Assembly (NCBI GenBank): GCA_965248685.1
Contig: CBDFKC010000004.1
Location: 992,001 to 1,056,000 of the forward strand
Direction: 5' to 3'
Length of the DNA: 64,000 nt
Origin: VYFG01 sp965248685
GTDB taxonomy: Bacteria > Pseudomonadota > Gammaproteobacteria > Arenicellales > Poriferihabitantaceae
Part shown: piece by piece, positions 9,753-19,029 of the stretch
Layout of the letters: every line of letters starts with the position of its first letter
Position numbering within the stretch: the stretch's first letter is position 1
Notes under the pieces: model-generated
Database searches by the model: none
The model's input: the letters and a program-made list of their open reading frames with translations, nothing else
Told to the model about the DNA's origin: nothing
Translations under genes and position numbers: made by a program

Positions 9753-9867
9753 AGTTTATCGTTATTCACCCGTTTGCAGCTTGTTTGCCGTGAAATTCGA
9801 CCAGAGCTAGCTGATCGGTGACGCTGGCAGTGACAGGGCAGTATACTTGTAACTGCCCCGATATTTA

Positions 9868-10134
9868 TCAGGCGGTTATTGTGCGAAGCCGATTATTCAA
9901 ACGAGACTTTAATCTGGCTGCCCGATTGCCATGGTGTAAACCATTGGAGGCAGCCCGATCGATACTCGATACTGCGTCGCGATAAGCAGATTTTGCAGCG
10001 TCGACTTCATTTCCTGCAATGGATTTCAACAATTTCTTGATACAAGTTCGAAGCGCGGAGCGCTGACTTACGTTGTGGGCACGTCTCTTGATATTTTGAC
10101 GGGCGCGTTTTCTAGCTTGTGGTGAATTAGCCAA
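9868..10134 (-). CDS. rpsT: 30S ribosomal protein S20
   Basis: An 88-aa basic protein of the small subunit that binds 16S rRNA. It begins ANSPQARKRARQNIKRRAH after the initiator and matches S20 throughout. The frame is open further upstream to 10302, but the S20 N-terminus aligns exactly with the TTG at 10134, preceded by AAGGA. In E. coli rpsT also starts with UUG, and that weak start is part of S20 feedback control of its own translation (established knowledge); the same control is plausible here. It is transcribed divergently from murJ, as in Pseudomonas and Escherichia. Confidence 0.96.
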   Translation of the reverse strand: MANSPQARKRARQNIKRRAHNVSQRSALRTCIKKLLKSIAGNEVDAAKSAYRDAVSSIDRAASNGLHHGNRAARLKSRLNNRLRTITA

Positions 10135-10197
10135 AGTAGGTTTCCTTAAATTTCTGGTTGAAAGTCTGGAGCCGGGCTTGCTTCCAAGATTAGCAAT

Positions 10198-10226
10198 ACT
10201 ATAATTGCGCCTCTTTTCGGGTTCAA
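10198..10226 (-). promoter_or_regulatory. Predicted sigma-70 promoter of rpsT
   Basis: On the minus strand a TTGAAC box (10221-10226) and a TATAGT box (10198-10203) are separated by exactly 17 bases. Transcription would start near 10191, giving a leader of about 57 bases before the TTG start of rpsT. Confidence 0.72.
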
Positions 10227-10404
10227 AAATATAACCCCAAATCCCGGTTCGACACTGGTTCGAAAGGCGGTGGAATATCGGCAATTTCAGGCCAAATGTC
10301 AAGGGACAAACCGTCGGAGTAACTATTAATTCATCAGCAAATACTTTGTCCGGGTGGAAGATTTGGCTAACCCCGGAGCCATTTTGCTACCCTATAATCC
10401 CCTA

Positions 10405-11970
10405 ATGCCTCCCTCCAAGTCCGGTGATCTAATCAAATCCACTTCCATCGTGGGATCGATGACGCTGATTTCAAGAATCAGTGGATTGATTAGAGACGTG
10501 TTTTTTGCCAATTTGTTGGGGGATAAGGCGGCTGCAGACGTATTTTTTGTCGCCTTTAGAATCCCCAATTTCTTTCGTAGAATAACCGCTGAAGGTGCCT
10601 TTGCGGCTGCATTTGTTCCGGTTTTTACCGATTTTCGTCAGCATAGAGAACCCGCTGATACTTCCCGATTTTTACAGTTAGTGCTGGGTCGTTTTGGTCT
10701 GATACTCGCAGGGATATCACTGCTCGGGGTTTTTGCCGCACCGTGGATGGTCAAAGGGTTAGCCTGGGGCTTTCAGGAAGATCCAGCCAAGTTTGCCCTT
10801 GCCGTGGAAGCAACCCGAATTACATTTCCCTACCTCATGTTTATCTCATTGGTAGCGATGTTCGCTGCCATGCTTAACACCTGCGGACGTTTCGCTGTAC
10901 CTGCAGCAACCCCGGTACTGCTTAACTTGTGTCTAATTGGTGCGGCGGTATTCCTGGCCCCGCGGTTCTCCGACGCACCTATTGCGCTTGCCATTGGCGT
11001 ACTTGTTGCGGGCCTGGCGCAATTTCTGTTTCAACTACCTTTCCTTAGTCGAGAAAAGCTGTTGGTACGGCCCCGTATTCGGGCGAAACCAGGAGATTCA
11101 CAGGCCGCTGCTGGGGCCGGGCAGGTGTTTAAACTGATACTGCCGGCAATATTTGGCGTTTCGGTGGCCCAACTCAACGTTTTGATTAACACCTTGCTGG
11201 CGTCATTTATGGTAACCGGCAGTGTTTCCTGGTTATATTATTCAGACCGCCTGATGGAATTTCCAGTGGGTGTTTTCGGCATTGCACTGGCCACCGTGAT
11301 CTTGCCTAACCTGTCGGAAAAACATGGGAATCGATCAGACGACGCATTCTCAAAGACCCTGGATTGGGCCGCCCGCTGGGTATTTCTCATTTGTATTCCC
11401 GCTACCATCGGGTTGGTGGTAATGGCTAAACCAATGATTACGACGATTTTCTTTCATGGTGATTTCACTATGAATGGTGTTCATATGGCGTCGGCAAGTC
11501 TGGTTGCTTTCAGTTTGGGTTTGCTGCCTATTGTCTTGGTTAAGGTGCTCGCGCCGGGTTTCTATGCGCGTAAAGACACTAAAACGCCGGTCAGGATTGG
11601 AGTCATTGCGGTGCTGGTAAATATTGTGATGAGCCTGATGTTGTTCTACCCAATGCAGCATACCGGTCTTGCCTTGGCGACTTCCCTGGCGGCAGCGGTG
11701 AATGCGGGGCTTTTATATGCCGGTCTCAAGCGAATTAACGTTTTTCGCTTGGAACCAGGCTGGCTGGGTTTTCTCGCCAAGATATTATTAGCGGCAACGA
11801 TCATGGGGTGTATTCTGTGGTGGGGTGCTGGTACATCTGAAAGCTGGTTCAATCAAACGATCTTGGCCCGGGCGATGCGCTTGTCAGGCTGGGTGGCGGC
11901 GGCTGGAGCAAGTTACTTTTTAATATTGTTTCTGCTGGGTATGCGATTTAATTTGCGAGGGAATGGATGA
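10405..11970 (+). CDS. murJ: Lipid II flippase MurJ (MviN)
   Basis: Integral membrane flippase of the MOP superfamily that moves lipid II to the periplasmic side for peptidoglycan synthesis. The chain is hydrophobic throughout with about 14 predicted membrane helices. Family motifs seen: LISRISGLIRDVFFANLLG, AADVFFVAFRIPNFFRRI and EGAFAAAFVPVF near the N-terminus, and APGFYARKDTKTPVRIG in the second half. The frame is open from a GTG at 10354, but the ATG at 10405 gives 521 aa, the usual length. A TATAAT sits 7 bases before this ATG without a good -35 partner. The stop overlaps ribF by ATGA. Confidence 0.95.
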   Translation: MPPSKSGDLIKSTSIVGSMTLISRISGLIRDVFFANLLGDKAAADVFFVAFRIPNFFRRITAEGAFAAAFVPVFTDFRQHREPADTSRFLQLVLGRFGLILAGISLLGVFAAPWMVKGLAWGFQEDPAKFALAVEATRITFPYLMFISLVAMFAAMLNTCGRFAVPAATPVLLNLCLIGAAVFLAPRFSDAPIALAIGVLVAGLAQFLFQLPFLSREKLLVRPRIRAKPGDSQAAAGAGQVFKLILPAIFGVSVAQLNVLINTLLASFMVTGSVSWLYYSDRLMEFPVGVFGIALATVILPNLSEKHGNRSDDAFSKTLDWAARWVFLICIPATIGLVVMAKPMITTIFFHGDFTMNGVHMASASLVAFSLGLLPIVLVKVLAPGFYARKDTKTPVRIGVIAVLVNIVMSLMLFYPMQHTGLALATSLAAAVNAGLLYAGLKRINVFRLEPGWLGFLAKILLAATIMGCILWWGAGTSESWFNQTILARAMRLSGWVAAAGASYFLILFLLGMRFNLRGNG

Positions 11971-12923
11971 AGCTGATCCGTTCTCTGGAGTCTACCCAGC
12001 TTCCCACTGAAGGATGTGTATTGACCATCGGGAACTTCGATGCAGTGCACAGGGGCCACCAGAGAATAATGAATACACTGCGCTCACATGGCGACCGGCT
12101 TGGGTTGCCTGTTATGGTAATGACCTTTGACCCGCATCCAGAAGAGTATTTTCTGGGTGATAAGAGTTCGGCACGCCTTACCGAGTGCAGTACCCGATAT
12201 TTTGCGCTGCACGATCTGAAGGTTGATATCATGCTATTGCTCAGATTCAATCAAAAACTGGCTAATATCACTGCAGATCATTTTGTTCGGCAGATATTGG
12301 TCGAGCGCCTGAGGGCCCGCTACATTTTGGTGGGAGACGATTTTCGCTTTGGCAAGCAACGTGTTGGGGATTTTTCGTTACTGCAACGGTTTGCAACCCA
12401 AGGTAAATATACGGTTGCCAGTACTGAAACGGTATTGCATCGGGATGAAAGAATCAGCAGTACACGAATTCGTGGACTGCTGGCCAAAGGTAATCTGGAG
12501 GCCGCAGCCCAATTGCTGGGTCGCCGATATAACCTGGTGGGAAGGGTTGGCTATGGGCAGCAACTTGGCCGTCAGTGGGGGTTTCCCACGCTAAATATCC
12601 CGATCATTCACCAACCTGCTGTCACCGGGATCTTTGCGGTGGAAGTTTCAGGAATCGATGAAGATGCCTTACCCGGTGTCGCAAGCCTTGGTACGCGACC
12701 CACCATTGGAGATAACCTGGAATACGTGCTGGAAGTACACCTATTTGATTTTGATCGATCTGTGTATGGTGAGCGGGTGTGCGTAGAGTTTGTAAAGAAA
12801 ATTCGAAATGAAGAAAAATTTGATTCTTTCGACCAGCTAAAATCCCGGATTGGACTTGATGCCGGAATGGCCCGGGAAATTCTGGGCATTGAGAGTAGAA
12901 TCCAGCCAGATGAATCAAAGTAA
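11967..12923 (+). CDS. ribF: Bifunctional riboflavin kinase / FAD synthetase (RibF)
   Basis: Phosphorylates riboflavin to FMN and adenylylates FMN to FAD. The N-terminal nucleotidyltransferase domain shows GNFDAVHRGHQ (HxGH-like) and ISSTRIRGLL; the C-terminal kinase domain shows GRVGYGQQLGRQWGFPTLNI, a small variant of the usual PTAN motif, and HLFDFDRSVYGERVCVEF. Length 318 aa is normal. It is coupled to murJ upstream. In most gammaproteobacteria ileS follows ribF; here lspA follows and overlaps the ribF end by 14 bases. Confidence 0.95.
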   Translation: MKLIRSLESTQLPTEGCVLTIGNFDAVHRGHQRIMNTLRSHGDRLGLPVMVMTFDPHPEEYFLGDKSSARLTECSTRYFALHDLKVDIMLLLRFNQKLANITADHFVRQILVERLRARYILVGDDFRFGKQRVGDFSLLQRFATQGKYTVASTETVLHRDERISSTRIRGLLAKGNLEAAAQLLGRRYNLVGRVGYGQQLGRQWGFPTLNIPIIHQPAVTGIFAVEVSGIDEDALPGVASLGTRPTIGDNLEYVLEVHLFDFDRSVYGERVCVEFVKKIRNEEKFDSFDQLKSRIGLDAGMAREILGIESRIQPDESK

Positions 12924-13389
12924 ATCGAGGTATATATTCATTTTGCTGCTGGCAGCAGTGATCGTGATTGTCGATCAGGTAACCAAGCAGCTGGCCTATC
13001 AACATCTGGGCGGGCAACCTGCAATCCAGATATTGCCCGTATTTGATCTGGTGCTGGTCTTCAATCAAGGTGCCGCCTTTGGGTTTCTGAACGATGCCGG
13101 CGGCTGGCAACGTGGATTATTTATTGGTCTGGCTGGAGGGTTCTCGGTGGTTCTGCTTGTTTGGATCTGGCGTGAGCACTGGAGAAATGGTTTCCTCGCA
13201 ATCGGACTTACGCTGATTCTTGGAGGTGCCGTTGGCAATCTTATCGATCGAGTCAGCGCGGGTTACGTTATAGATTTTTTACTATTACACTTTCGAGACT
13301 GGTACTTTCCAGCGTTTAATGTGGCGGATATTTCCATAACATTTGGCGCAATCATACTGCTACTGGATAGTGTGTTTAACCGAGGCTAA
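12910..13389 (+). CDS. lspA: Lipoprotein signal peptidase (LspA)
   Basis: Aspartyl protease of the inner membrane that removes signal peptides from prolipoproteins after diacylglyceryl transfer. Four hydrophobic helices are visible. The conserved VLVFNQGAAFGFL, the catalytic Asp region GGAVGNLIDRV and the second Asp in FNVADISITFG are all present. The ATG at 12910 gives 159 aa, standard for LspA; an in-frame upstream extension inside ribF is unlikely. It overlaps the ribF 3' end by 14 bases and is followed 10 bases later by ispH. fkpB, often between lspA and ispH, is absent. Confidence 0.95.
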   Translation: MNQSKSRYIFILLLAAVIVIVDQVTKQLAYQHLGGQPAIQILPVFDLVLVFNQGAAFGFLNDAGGWQRGLFIGLAGGFSVVLLVWIWREHWRNGFLAIGLTLILGGAVGNLIDRVSAGYVIDFLLLHFRDWYFPAFNVADISITFGAIILLLDSVFNRG

Positions 13390-13399
13390 AGAGCATTAG

Positions 13400-14317
13400 A
13401 TGCAAGTAATCTTGGCAAATCCCAGGGGTTTTTGCGCGGGTGTTGACCGCGCCATCGAAATTGTCGAACGCGCCCTGGAAAAATATGGTGCACCGATTTA
13501 TGTTCGCCATGAAGTAGTGCATAACCGCTTCGTGGTGGAAAATTTGCGCGAGAAAGGTGCAATATTTGTCGATCAACTGGATGAAATACCAGAAGACTCG
13601 ACCGTAATATTTAGTGCTCATGGGGTTTCCCAGGCGGTTCGCCAGGAGGCGGAGTCGAGAATCCTGAACGTATTTGACGCGACCTGTCCGTTGGTCACCA
13701 AGGTGCATGTCGAGGTGACCCAATACCGTAAGCTGGATCTGGAGATTATCCTGATTGGTCATGCCGGTCATCCTGAGGTGGAAGGAACCATGGGTCAGGC
13801 CGAGGGGGGGATTATTCTGGTGGAAACCCTTGAAGACGTAGAGGCCCTATCGGTAAAAGATCCTGAGCGACTGGCGTATGTCAGTCAAACTACCCTTTCC
13901 ATGGATGATACGGCGAAAATTGTCGAAGCCTTAAGAGCTCGATTCCCTGCCATAAAAGGCCCGCGAAAAGATGATATTTGCTACGCAACACAAAACCGAC
14001 AAGACGCGGTTAAACAGCTGGTGGAAACGTGCGATGTAGTATTTGTCGTTGGATCTCCCAATAGTTCAAATTCAAATCGACTGCGTGAAATTGCCGAATA
14101 CCGCAATGTCCCAGCATATCTGATCGATGGTCCGGACGAGATTAGCGACCAGTGGCTGGAAGGAAAACAATGCGCCGGAGTCACCGCCGGCGCGTCAGCA
14201 CCGGAGTCATTGGTGCAACAAGTGGTGGAGAAACTCCGGCAGGGAGAAAGTCAAACTTCGGAACTCCCTGGACCGAAAGAAAATATTTCGTTTTCGTTGC
14301 CGGTACGGCTCAGGTAG
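13400..14317 (+). CDS. ispH: 4-hydroxy-3-methylbut-2-enyl diphosphate reductase (IspH)
   Basis: Last enzyme of the MEP pathway, an iron-sulfur reductase that forms IPP and DMAPP. The cluster cysteines are in NPRGFCAGVDRAI, FDATCPLVTKVH and CAGVTAGASAPE. Other hallmarks are RHEVVHNRFVVE, IFSAHGVSQAVR, IGHAGHPEVEGTMGQ and VGSPNSSNSNRLRE. Length 305 aa is normal. It ends the murJ-ribF-lspA-ispH transcript and converges with pilE. Confidence 0.96.
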   Translation: MQVILANPRGFCAGVDRAIEIVERALEKYGAPIYVRHEVVHNRFVVENLREKGAIFVDQLDEIPEDSTVIFSAHGVSQAVRQEAESRILNVFDATCPLVTKVHVEVTQYRKLDLEIILIGHAGHPEVEGTMGQAEGGIILVETLEDVEALSVKDPERLAYVSQTTLSMDDTAKIVEALRARFPAIKGPRKDDICYATQNRQDAVKQLVETCDVVFVVGSPNSSNSNRLREIAEYRNVPAYLIDGPDEISDQWLEGKQCAGVTAGASAPESLVQQVVEKLRQGESQTSELPGPKENISFSLPVRLR

Positions 14318-14352
14318 TCAGAGATCAGGGGATATCTGACTAGGTTGCCTGA

Positions 14353-14796
14353 CTAATTCCAGCACTCCGGGTTGGTAGCAGTTTGCCGTCCTTTGGAATT
14401 GATCGCGATCGACAAACACTCTTCGTCCTTAATCTGGCTACTGCCGATTGCTGGCGCAGAGGTTAATTCGACGCAATCAGTAAAATCTGCAGGTATGCGG
14501 CAGCCCCCTATTGCAATCGTATAGTGCCCATTCTCGCTGGGAGCAATACTGTTTCCCAACCCGTCATCGTATCCTAAACTGGCAACAAAACTTGTATAAG
14601 ATGATTGATTATTACCGTAAAAAAGTTCCTGCTGCGCCAGCATACGATTCATCGAAGAGATTGCATCCGAGCGCCGGGCGTCAAGCACATAACCAAAGTA
14701 CGTTGGTATCGCCCAGGACGATATCAAGCCGATTATGGCAATAACTACCATGAGCTCTATCAGGGTATATCCCGGTGACCTTTTACTATGTTTCAT
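14353..14796 (-). CDS. pilE: Type IV pilus minor pilin PilE
   Basis: A 147-aa minor pilin that would sit in the pilus-tip priming complex with FimT/PilV/PilW/PilX and PilY1. The class III signal is clear: a short basic leader, then cleavage at G before YTLIELMVVIAIIGLI, with Glu at mature position 5. Cysteines in the C-terminal part (GGCRIP, FTDCVEL, DEECLSI, PECWN) could form disulfides. It is the last gene of the minus-strand minor-pilin operon, 20 bases after pilY1, and converges with ispH as in Pseudomonas. Confidence 0.92.
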   Translation of the reverse strand: MKHSKRSPGYTLIELMVVIAIIGLISSWAIPTYFGYVLDARRSDAISSMNRMLAQQELFYGNNQSSYTSFVASLGYDDGLGNSIAPSENGHYTIAIGGCRIPADFTDCVELTSAPAIGSSQIKDEECLSIAINSKGRQTATNPECWN

Positions 14797-14816
14797 AAAT
14801 CAATCTGGTTGATAAG

Positions 14817-17800
14817 TTATTGTTGTAACCAGAATGTTAACTCTGCGTCGTTTGCGATATTAACCGGTAAAATCTCACGGCCGACAATTACCTTACCGCT
14901 AACCTTGTCCAGGTCAGGAAATATTACTTTAGGTTTAGGAGGAACCCCGCTTACGGTTAGATTATATGCTCGGTCTGGAAGCGTGAGGTTAGTGTCCCCG
15001 TTGAGGCCGTCCAGGTTAGCCACGGGGCTTGCATCGAATACGCTGACGAAATAAGTTCTGCCGGCCCCTTGGTTAGGTAGACAAAGATCTGTAATGTTAG
15101 GGTTTGTAATAGTTGTTGGTGGGGTATAGGTACTAAATATAACATTCCCATCAACGGTAATAGACTCCGACAGTACCTTTTCGCCACTATCTGTAAGGTC
15201 AATAAACCAGCCTTTATTATTTAGACTTGTTTCCTCCGCGGTGGTCAGGGTCGGCGGCGGATTGGCAGCAAAATTAAGCGAAGTAACGTCAAGCAAATCG
15301 TCAACATAAATTTTAACCGCGCTATAACTTGCTGGCGCCGCATTTACGTCGGCGTATTTCAGAACAAAAAACTTATCAGCAATGGTTTTATTCAAAGGCG
15401 ATGCTCTGAAGCCACTACCTACTGCTACAGTAAAGAAAGGCGGATCCTCATCACCTCGTTGTGCAATTGCAACATCCGGCGCGTAGTAGAGCCGTCGGTT
15501 GTTGAGATCAGTCGAGGTATCGGAAGAACTGGTTAATTGTAAATCGGCTACTGCTCCGCCAGAAATCCGACTCGCCAGGGTTAATGGGTCACCGACATTA
15601 AGCGCGTTATTAATATCGAATCGCCATACTTGTCCACCACCATCCGTGGCAAACATAATATCTGCAATACTGTCTCCATTGATATCGGCGATACGAATAT
15701 CCGAAGCAAAGCCGTACTTCATATCGGCGCTCGGTAAATCTGGAGTAACGTTTGCTAGCCCCGATTTCCCTGCCCACCAAATCAGCTCTCCTGTTTCGGC
15801 GTCGACAATATATATCGCATTACCAAATGTGTCCTCGTCCCGGTCTTGATCTTTGAGGTCATCTTTATCATGGTCATAACCGCCGCCGAAGATTATGATA
15901 TCACGCAGCTCAAGATCAGTTCCCGCTATGTTTGGCAGTAACAATCGATGATGCCTCGGTTTTGACCAGGTTTGCCCCATATATTGAAATGGGCCAATAT
16001 CGTCATCTGTCAGATCAGCCGGAAGTAGTAAATCAGGATTGATTTCCCACAGTAGCCTGGGTAAATCCGGGTCGGTTACATCAAATGCGAAAATATTATT
16101 GCCACCCCTGCGTTGACCAAAATAAGCGTATACATGGTCACTTCCCCCAGTTGTAATGAAGCCGTCATTGTCGCTGTCATTTCTCCAGATATCGATATTC
16201 CCATCCAACCTGTAGGCAATTTCGGAGCCGGTATTAAGATACAACTCATCAATTTGTCCAAGCACTGGTTTTGGAATTACCGCCGAATGTTCTAGTCGGG
16301 TCAAGCCAGCATCTTCAGATTTGAAGATATGGAAATAGCCATCGTTGGTCGTAGTAAACAGCACATTTGTCTGAGTACCATCTGGAAATCCAGGAGCCGG
16401 TGTTGGATCCGTCGCATAATTAATTAGAACAGGTTCTGTATGCAGCACTCCGCCCATTCCCGGACGACCTTCGGTCAAATTACTATCCTGGTCTGCGTCG
16501 GATACATCCACCCCCCGTGCCCATTTAACTCGGTCAAGGAATGCGTTGTCGTCGAATGTCGATACGAGTCCAAGTGTCGCTTTGGAAATTTTATCAGGGT
16601 CAGTACCGGTAACGTCCGCATTATTTTCGTGAATTGCAATCAGACTAATGCCGCTACCATCGAATTCGGTTGCGTCTGGCGGATAATCAGAAAGATAGGT
16701 AAAAACCTTGGAGCCACGCGTTGACGCATCGAACAAATCACTAGTATCGTCGTAATCATACAGCCGATGGGCTGCGCCACCTTTTCCGGTTTCGTCTCCG
16801 TCAGGATCAGTTGCATCAAGAAACCAGTAACTCAATGCGCTTTCTTCAAAAAGTCCGGTTGTGGGATCTACCGCGACCTGAGTCGGCGTTTGGGCATCAC
16901 CAATAAACACAAAATCATCTTCTCCATCCGCAGGTGCAACATCCAAACCAGAAGCCTCAAGTTTATACTTTTTGATATTTCCCACCCAATGAGGAGAGCT
17001 GTTAGGTTCAAATAACGCAAAATACAAGTCGTTGTTATGGCGTAAGCGGTTTAGTGCGTTAACGGAAACGGCAGGAGAGGTAAATGCCGCATTGGATTTC
17101 TGGATGTCTGCAAGTATAGTGTTAAATACGGAGGCGAAGCTGCTGGGGGTTGCGGCAGAGTAGTTGGAAATGGTTCCGCCCTTGGCCGCGGCAGCGGCCA
17201 TTAATGCGTCATCTGCACCATCAAATCCAGATACGTAATAGGAGACAATATTTTGCTCCCCAGGAAGATTATTTCCTTCATCCACGGTCGCGTGATCATC
17301 AATAAACATAAAGTTGGCAAGCTCATCCAGACAGCTATCACCCGCAAAATAGGTGGTAGCACCGTGGCTGCAGCTACCCATATCCCCGGAAATTCCATTG
17401 ATCAGGGGGCTTATAAATCCATCCGCATCGAAATCAGCGGTTGGTGCACCGTCGCTGAAGACCACCATATAGTTTTTGCCGCAATCGGTCAGGATTGGTG
17501 AGTCATAAACATTCCCGGTCCGACTGTCGACGTGGCTGGTAAGCGTGCCATCTGGTTGCGGTAGACCGAAATGGACGTTTTCTCCGCGATAATATCTCAT
17601 ACCCTCATAAACCGTTTCGACCAAGGGTGTCGAACCGCCAAAGGTAAATGCATCCAGGGTGTCTTTTAACAGGGTTTTATTAGCTGCAGTACTGATATCA
17701 ACTAAAGGATGGCTTATCGGGCCGCCATGATTATTTCCATGAAACCCGTCATCGACGGTTTCGTATACGGTGCTGGTGGAATCAAATCGCATCAGGCCAA

Positions 17801-18602
17801 TATTAAGATCCCCGACAGAGTCAATAAGGTTTTTGGCGGCATCGACAACAACCTGTAGCCGTGTTTTTATCGTGCCCGTAGCAGTCGCCCCGCCGTGATA
17901 ATGAAACCAGTTTAAATAATTGCCCGAAAAAATGGTTCTGCTGGTTTTGTTACTCCAGATATTATCCGATATCACACTATTCCACGGTCCACTAGAACCG
18001 TTGCGAATTCTTTTCGCGGTATTGGTACCGTTTTTTCCATGAATTTCATCGTCATCTTCGCATTCATAATACAGGGATGTAGAGCGAAAGTTATAGAAAG
18101 TGCTATGCAGGCTATACCAGCTATCAAAGGTATCATTCCAGCGCGCAATTCGGTCGACATAAAACCCGGTGCCAAGCCCCACTCCATTAATATCCAGGTT
18201 GGCGGCCCCGGCGTCGCAATGAAATTTGGATTCCTCGAACCAGTAGTTAGTGTCACATTGCGGTGTCGTGGTGCCGATTCCTCCAACATAAATTCTGTCG
18301 TCCAGACACTCTACTGATCCAGCGGGCGCTCCCACCGGGACATCATAACTAACTCCGGGATCATAACTGGAAATATTAACCGTTCCGCCCATACTGCCGG
18401 ATGTGTCGATTACAAAAAGTATGTTGGGATTTACCCCATTAGAGCTTGTGTCGCTGTATATCTCGACATCGTCAGCCTGGATAGGGCCGCAGATTAGTAA
18501 GCCTGACAAGAGAGCTGTGTAGAATCCGCTTCGAGCAGGGGTATCTTGCGTTTTTCGAAACCTTTGAATATGGATTCGACCTGGTTGGCTTTGCTTGATC
18601 AT
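14817..18602 (-). CDS. pilY1: Type IV pilus tip protein PilY1
   Basis: Large (1261 aa) exported pilus-tip adhesin and mechanosensor. An N-terminal signal region ends near GPIQA (residue 43). A von Willebrand A-like part follows, with the metal-site motif DTSGSM at residues 66-71, and the C-terminal half is the PilC/PilY beta-propeller (from GRPGMGGVLHTEPVLINY through NVLFTTTNDGYFHIF and VWRFDINNAL). Asp/Asn-rich loops such as RIADINGDSIAD could bind calcium. The start codon follows the stop of the upstream gene as TAATG, so the two are coupled. It probably caps the pilus and promotes assembly with the minor pilins. Confidence 0.93.
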   Translation of the reverse strand: MIKQSQPGRIHIQRFRKTQDTPARSGFYTALLSGLLICGPIQADDVEIYSDTSSNGVNPNILFVIDTSGSMGGTVNISSYDPGVSYDVPVGAPAGSVECLDDRIYVGGIGTTTPQCDTNYWFEESKFHCDAGAANLDINGVGLGTGFYVDRIARWNDTFDSWYSLHSTFYNFRSTSLYYECEDDDEIHGKNGTNTAKRIRNGSSGPWNSVISDNIWSNKTSRTIFSGNYLNWFHYHGGATATGTIKTRLQVVVDAAKNLIDSVGDLNIGLMRFDSTSTVYETVDDGFHGNNHGGPISHPLVDISTAANKTLLKDTLDAFTFGGSTPLVETVYEGMRYYRGENVHFGLPQPDGTLTSHVDSRTGNVYDSPILTDCGKNYMVVFSDGAPTADFDADGFISPLINGISGDMGSCSHGATTYFAGDSCLDELANFMFIDDHATVDEGNNLPGEQNIVSYYVSGFDGADDALMAAAAAKGGTISNYSAATPSSFASVFNTILADIQKSNAAFTSPAVSVNALNRLRHNNDLYFALFEPNSSPHWVGNIKKYKLEASGLDVAPADGEDDFVFIGDAQTPTQVAVDPTTGLFEESALSYWFLDATDPDGDETGKGGAAHRLYDYDDTSDLFDASTRGSKVFTYLSDYPPDATEFDGSGISLIAIHENNADVTGTDPDKISKATLGLVSTFDDNAFLDRVKWARGVDVSDADQDSNLTEGRPGMGGVLHTEPVLINYATDPTPAPGFPDGTQTNVLFTTTNDGYFHIFKSEDAGLTRLEHSAVIPKPVLGQIDELYLNTGSEIAYRLDGNIDIWRNDSDNDGFITTGGSDHVYAYFGQRRGGNNIFAFDVTDPDLPRLLWEINPDLLLPADLTDDDIGPFQYMGQTWSKPRHHRLLLPNIAGTDLELRDIIIFGGGYDHDKDDLKDQDRDEDTFGNAIYIVDAETGELIWWAGKSGLANVTPDLPSADMKYGFASDIRIADINGDSIADIMFATDGGGQVWRFDINNALNVGDPLTLASRISGGAVADLQLTSSSDTSTDLNNRRLYYAPDVAIAQRGDEDPPFFTVAVGSGFRASPLNKTIADKFFVLKYADVNAAPASYSAVKIYVDDLLDVTSLNFAANPPPTLTTAEETSLNNKGWFIDLTDSGEKVLSESITVDGNVIFSTYTPPTTITNPNITDLCLPNQGAGRTYFVSVFDASPVANLDGLNGDTNLTLPDRAYNLTVSGVPPKPKVIFPDLDKVSGKVIVGREILPVNIANDAELTFWLQQ

Positions 18603-18991
18603 TATAGTCGCTCCACCTGTAACCAGGTCAATTCTTTGGATTCGGGTTTGTAAAATCCGGTGATTAGATCCCTGCTGCCCTGTGAGTACTGAGACATGGA
18701 GACCAGTTCTCCATTGACCACGGCATAACTAGTTGGGGTTACGCGCAAACGTATCCGTTTATTCGGACAACGGTGGCAGCTAAGTACAATTCTACCGAAT
18801 CCTTTATTGTTTACTCGCAATCGGTATACGTGGGTACCTTCGAGTGGGGCCTCATTAACCGTCATTTTGGGTTCGGCGCTGGCCGTTGGGATGACGTCGT
18901 TTACGCCAAGTGACAAGACCAGCATGAAAAATATAAACAGGCGCAGAGTCTGATTGATTACCAGTGAATTCAAATATTTGAGATGTCTCAT
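18602..18991 (-). CDS. Small exported protein of unknown function in the pilin operon
   Basis: A 129-aa protein I do not recognise. It has a hydrophobic segment near residues 17-34 followed by IPTASAE, consistent with a signal peptide or an anchored N-terminus. The mature part contains a CHRC pair within IVLSCHRCPNKRIRLRV. It lies between pilX and pilY1, and its stop codon overlaps the pilY1 start by one base (TAATG). Pseudomonas has the small PilY2 in this operon but downstream of pilY1, so this is not an obvious orthologue. Its location argues for a role in assembling or stabilising PilY1 or the tip complex (inference). Confidence 0.7.
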   Translation of the reverse strand: MRHLKYLNSLVINQTLRLFIFFMLVLSLGVNDVIPTASAEPKMTVNEAPLEGTHVYRLRVNNKGFGRIVLSCHRCPNKRIRLRVTPTSYAVVNGELVSMSQYSQGSRDLITGFYKPESKELTWLQVERL

Positions 18992-19029
18992 TTTATAACT
19001 CGGTAGTAGTGCCTAAAATCCGTTAACGA

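Noticed and set aside
9836..9858. Hairpin GGGCAGT/ACTGCCC between the glycosyltransferase and rpsT
   Set aside because: The stem is real, but no T-run follows on either strand, so I do not call it a terminator.
10393..10398. TATAAT just before the murJ ATG
   Set aside because: No -35 box at suitable spacing, and use of this box would give an almost leaderless mRNA. Too weak to call a promoter.
14315..14342. Inverted repeat TAGTCAGA/TCTGACTA at the end of ispH
   Set aside because: It lies between convergent genes and might stop transcription, but the loop is 12 bases and there is no T-run.
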